From Lethocerus indicus (lineage: Eukaryota > Arthropoda > Insecta > Hemiptera > Belostomatidae), in the NCBI GenBank assembly GCA_019843655.1, contig JACDQD010000005.1, positions 6,723,575-6,787,574 on the forward strand: a stretch of 64,000 nucleotides of DNA, written 5' to 3'. Below the pieces are notes generated by a model. That model saw nothing but the letters and a program-made list of their open reading frames with translations. It was not told the origin of the DNA and made no database searches. Positions 60,701-64,000 of the stretch are shown piece after piece. Made by a program: the position numbers and the translations under genes. The stretch's first letter is position 1. Every line of letters begins with the position of its first letter.

Positions 60701-63700
60701 TCGAAAACCCGCAGTTCGAAAGTCTGCTTCTTCGTTAAAGTGACGTTTCTAAACTCTTCGAAGTATCTTTGTTCGGCCTTAGACATTGTCCTGGGTTGAA
60801 GAGGAAGCGAGCAAGCGGGGCGTGTCGGCATGTGACGGGGTGGTACGGTTAGGCGCGGGCGAGTTCTACGGGGCCGCCGACGTAGAGAGATACCTCGCGT
60901 GACCGCGGTCCATAAAGTCTGAAAGCCCCGCAGTGGGCGGCCGCTCATTACCGAGTTCATTAACAATTTTGTCCTGGGACTTCACTGCAGTGATTTATTG
61001 GGCCCTATTCGTGGCGGCCGCTCCCGATCGCGTAGGAAGTTTTCTCCGATTCAGATGTTCGTGGAATATCTTCCACGCCTCTTGCGTAATTTACAGCGCA
61101 TAAACATAAGCGTTTATCGTCGGTAAATATATAACCGGCTTATCATGTTTTCTCCGGTTGAAAATCATTTTTTTTTGTTCATTCTCTTTTCCTCGTTTCC
61201 GAGCAAAGCAACCCGCGCAAACTCTGTCCACTGACGGTCCTGAGAAGCGGTGATATAATTTTCGCCATCGTCAATCCATCGGTTTCGGCTTCCCGCCGCG
61301 AGCAGTAGAAATTGTTGGGAAGTTCGTTTTGTAGTGCTGTTGCTCCCGACAGGCCCAAATTATTAAGCGAATAACTGTAATATGGCGCAACGTAGGTGGA
61401 TACATGTCTCTCTCGTCCGTGTGGTCCATGGTTTGCCGAGTAGTAAGCGATTCCGGAGAGCTGCTCCCCCCCAACCCTCAACCGGGAGCGGTCCTGTCCC
61501 TTATGTAATTCGGGCCTGCAGGAGAGTCGCTCTCGCTGGCGGTGACAACCGCACCAACTTCGCCCCGAATTAAGCCGTCTCCTCGCGCAAGCCCTCCGCC
61601 CCACCCTACCCCCAGTAACCGCTACTGGCAAATACCGGCAGTCGGGGCGAATTAATTGCCGCCTATTTAAAGTTGGCCCGCAGACACCGAAGGCTTTGGC
61701 GCTTATAAATTATTAGAAGGCTCTGGAATTGTACGATTTGAGATGAGAGCGGAATGATTTTAATCCGTTTTCGGGTAAGCGTCTCCAATCGCTTATCTGG
61801 TTGAATGTTAGGCCGATTTGACAGGAATCTCGAGCATCGTGTTAGCACTTCCGCTGCACTGCTGTAGAGGCCGCAAAAGATTGACGAAGAGATAAAAAGT
61901 GAACCGCGTCAAGATCGGGTCAAAACTGAAAAGTTACTGGAAAAATTTCTTTTTCGGCAAGGAAGACAAGAAACTGAGTCTCCTAGCCTAACGGATTTGA
62001 TATCTATTGTTAAATGATTTTAAAGGAAATTTTCGTTTCTGTTATATACACAGAATAATATCCCGGATTTCAGCCACCGTACACGACTGAAGTATATCCC
62101 CACGACACCATAAAGTCACCACACCGAGTGAACTTAATCCTCCCGTGGGATCCCCTAGACACGAGCTACGATGTACCGAAAAAGAAAAACTATTTCAAGC
62201 TCGACCAGGGGGGGGGGTGGAGAGAAACCGAGGGACCAGTTCTGAACTTATTTCTCCTGGACTAATGCGGGAGTTGAGCGAGTTACGGCCGAGGCCTCAA
62301 TATGCCTTCGGACTTGCCGGCAGAATTGAGGGGGTGGGGGCGATAAATTTAGAGTTTTAATATGGAGCCCATAAGTCCGTATAAACTCTGAAATGCCCGG
62401 CGATGCCGGCCAGTTAGCCTCTCTCATATTTTATTCAAATGGCGTAATGCGGGCTTTGCTCGACTTTTTGAAGTTCTTTCCCACTTGGTAGTTGTCTTTG
62501 GGGGGGACGAAGTCCCCGGGACTTGGCCCGGGACAAATACCGGTTCGGTTAGACTTTGGGAGGCTGGATTTACCGAATTATTTTTTTGCGCTTCATCGGT
62601 TTCGTTCGAAGTAATAGTTTTTGCTCTACCGTGTCTAACAGTTATACTTATCAGTTTCTGGTTGTTTTCACGCTATAGGATTCAAATATGATTATACAAG
62701 CTTACCAGTTCTGTTAGATTGATAAGCATAAGGGGTTTCGAATGCGACAGCCGCATTTAAAATGATTTCTTATATTCGCCGAAGTAATACAGCTTATTTC
62801 GATTCTTGGGAATGCCCGCTTTTTTCCCTTGCCGAATTGAATGCGATCTGTGCTGGCAGCGAGTGCACGGTCTCGCAGATCCGGGCCCGGGGTGCAACAA
62901 TAGTCTGGCATTGGGGAATGAAGTGAGGGGGTGGAGAGCAGCCCCTACATTCAAATGGAAATTTATGTTTCTACCCGCCACCGGCGCTCGGGTGTTGGCT
63001 TTGACATTATTGTACGGGGGGGATGTTTGCCCTGGATATGATCAATATTATGTTTGTGTTAGGTTTAAAATGCATTTCGTTGCCGGGGAATTGGACCGAC
63101 CTGGTGCCGGCGGCGGGGGTGTTTCATAAATGCTTTAGAAATTCGGTAATTTTGACCCCTTTTCTTTTGACAATCTCATATCGTTCGGTACCCCCCCCTT
63201 CCTCCTGTTTGTATTTCCTTCCCCCTTCCCCGCCTCTGTCTCGCCCCCTCCCTTCAGTCGCAGCACCGCTTAATCGATATTGTGTTTGTGTTATATTAAA
63301 GGCGGCGGTCTTAGCTCCCCGGAATTATGTTCGGCGGCAATTCTCCGGATTGTGGGGCTGCCCGGGAGGGTGGGGAGTGGTTTGTGAAAAGGGGTGGTTC
63401 ACCCGGGGCGTTATAACGCCGGTTTAATATCCATTAAATTGGTCCGCGCAACTGGTTTCCGCGTCATGAGATAACTTCTTAACGATGCCGGGCTTAAAAT
63501 GAAAAACAGTAAAATTCGGATTGTTACGAGCTTTGTATCTCATGTATGGTTCTACTGGTATTTTAAACAAACGGAAAAGGTCGTTTCAGTGCTTCAATAA
63601 TCTCACTTCAGTTTTGAATTTCCCGAACCCGGATAGATTGCAACATTCTTATACGTTTAAGCGCGCCTACATTCTTGGAACTACCGTCTCATTAATATGC

Positions 63701-63817
63701 GGTAAAGTAGATAAATAGATTGGAGAATTTGGAATATCATTACACACAATCGCGTGTCTGTTGTTAAGGCAGGCAAACAGGTTTGGACTTCTCACCGACA
63801 CCGGTATTATGCCTTGA

Positions 63818-64000
63818 TTAACCCTTTCACTACGGGCGGGTACTTCCGCTGAACGGAGCGCCGCGACATCACTGCACGCTAAGCGACGCCGATCGTAAAC
63901 CGAGAACCAAAGCCGCTCGAATGTTTTCGGACGAAAAAATTTGTCTCCAAAGGATATTTATAAATAAAGAGTATTCCAGGGTAATGATGCAAAACAAAAT
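63818..64000 (+). mobile_element. Possible piggyBac-type element end, cut by window edge
   Basis: TTAA at 63818-63821 is followed by CCCTTTCACTACGGGCGGG. A TTAA target plus a CCCTTT start resembles the ends of many piggyBac-like elements. The matching right end, if present, lies outside the window, so this stays tentative. It does not share its terminal repeat with the MITE at 27.2 kb. Confidence 0.3.

Larger units (their letters stand above)
49445..63817. other. Non-coding stretch, no gene recognised
   Basis: Unique sequence with (GA)n and (CTTT)n repeats and many G-runs. The longest frames (54,898-55,374 minus; 61,179-61,631 minus) lack splice signals and homology. Many short GC-rich blocks alternate with AT-rich sequence rich in TAATTA cores. 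Confidence 0.55.

Noticed and set aside
61179..61631. 150-codon minus-strand frame
   Set aside because: No homology, Arg-rich composition shifting to unrelated composition, no splice signals at its edges. Length is within chance expectation.

Overview
This 64 kb window is eukaryotic and almost entirely non-coding. It is probably arthropod, most likely insect. Evidence: fragments of a Jockey-type LINE, two internally deleted mariner elements, a piggyBac-type MITE, long (TA)n, (GA)n and (GT)n microsatellites, and CpG that is not visibly depleted. I cannot name the species. No reading frame is longer than chance would give in about 128 kb of strand (the longest is about 200 codons, low complexity, and open on both strands). 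No tRNA, rRNA or known microRNA was recognised. The window is best read as the inside of one very long intron, or a gene-poor regulatory region.

The main signal is three sites on the + strand (5,852/5,853; 27,022/27,023; 49,392/49,393) where a strong 3' splice site (branch-like sequence, pyrimidine tract, CAG) is joined with no gap to a strong 5' splice site (GTAAGA, GTATGT, GTAAGG). This is the architecture of recursive (ratchet) splice sites, known from very long introns in Drosophila and vertebrates. They lie about 21.2 and 22.4 kb apart. Each is followed within 46-82 nt by a second possible donor, as expected of a recursive-splice exon with at least one open frame. If real, a large + strand gene spans the whole window.

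Other + strand signals in the same region: a TATA/Inr core promoter at about 26,854-26,888, a TATA-containing GC-rich promoter followed by a perfect donor (about 23,043-23,125), and a splice-delimited 123-nt non-coding exon candidate (15,983-16,105). These could be alternative first or internal exons of the host gene. A few weak coding-exon candidates also exist, mostly on the - strand; they are listed with low confidence.

Mobile DNA, left to right: Jockey fragment with an internal deletion filled by a 38-bp sequence also found 0.5 kb downstream (7.95-8.40 kb); mariner deletion derivative (14.3 kb, +); piggyBac-like MITE (27.2 kb); second mariner derivative (37.9 kb, -); second Jockey 3' fragment (46.2 kb); possible piggyBac-type end at 63.8 kb, cut by the window edge. 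Mobile DNA is sparse for 64 kb.
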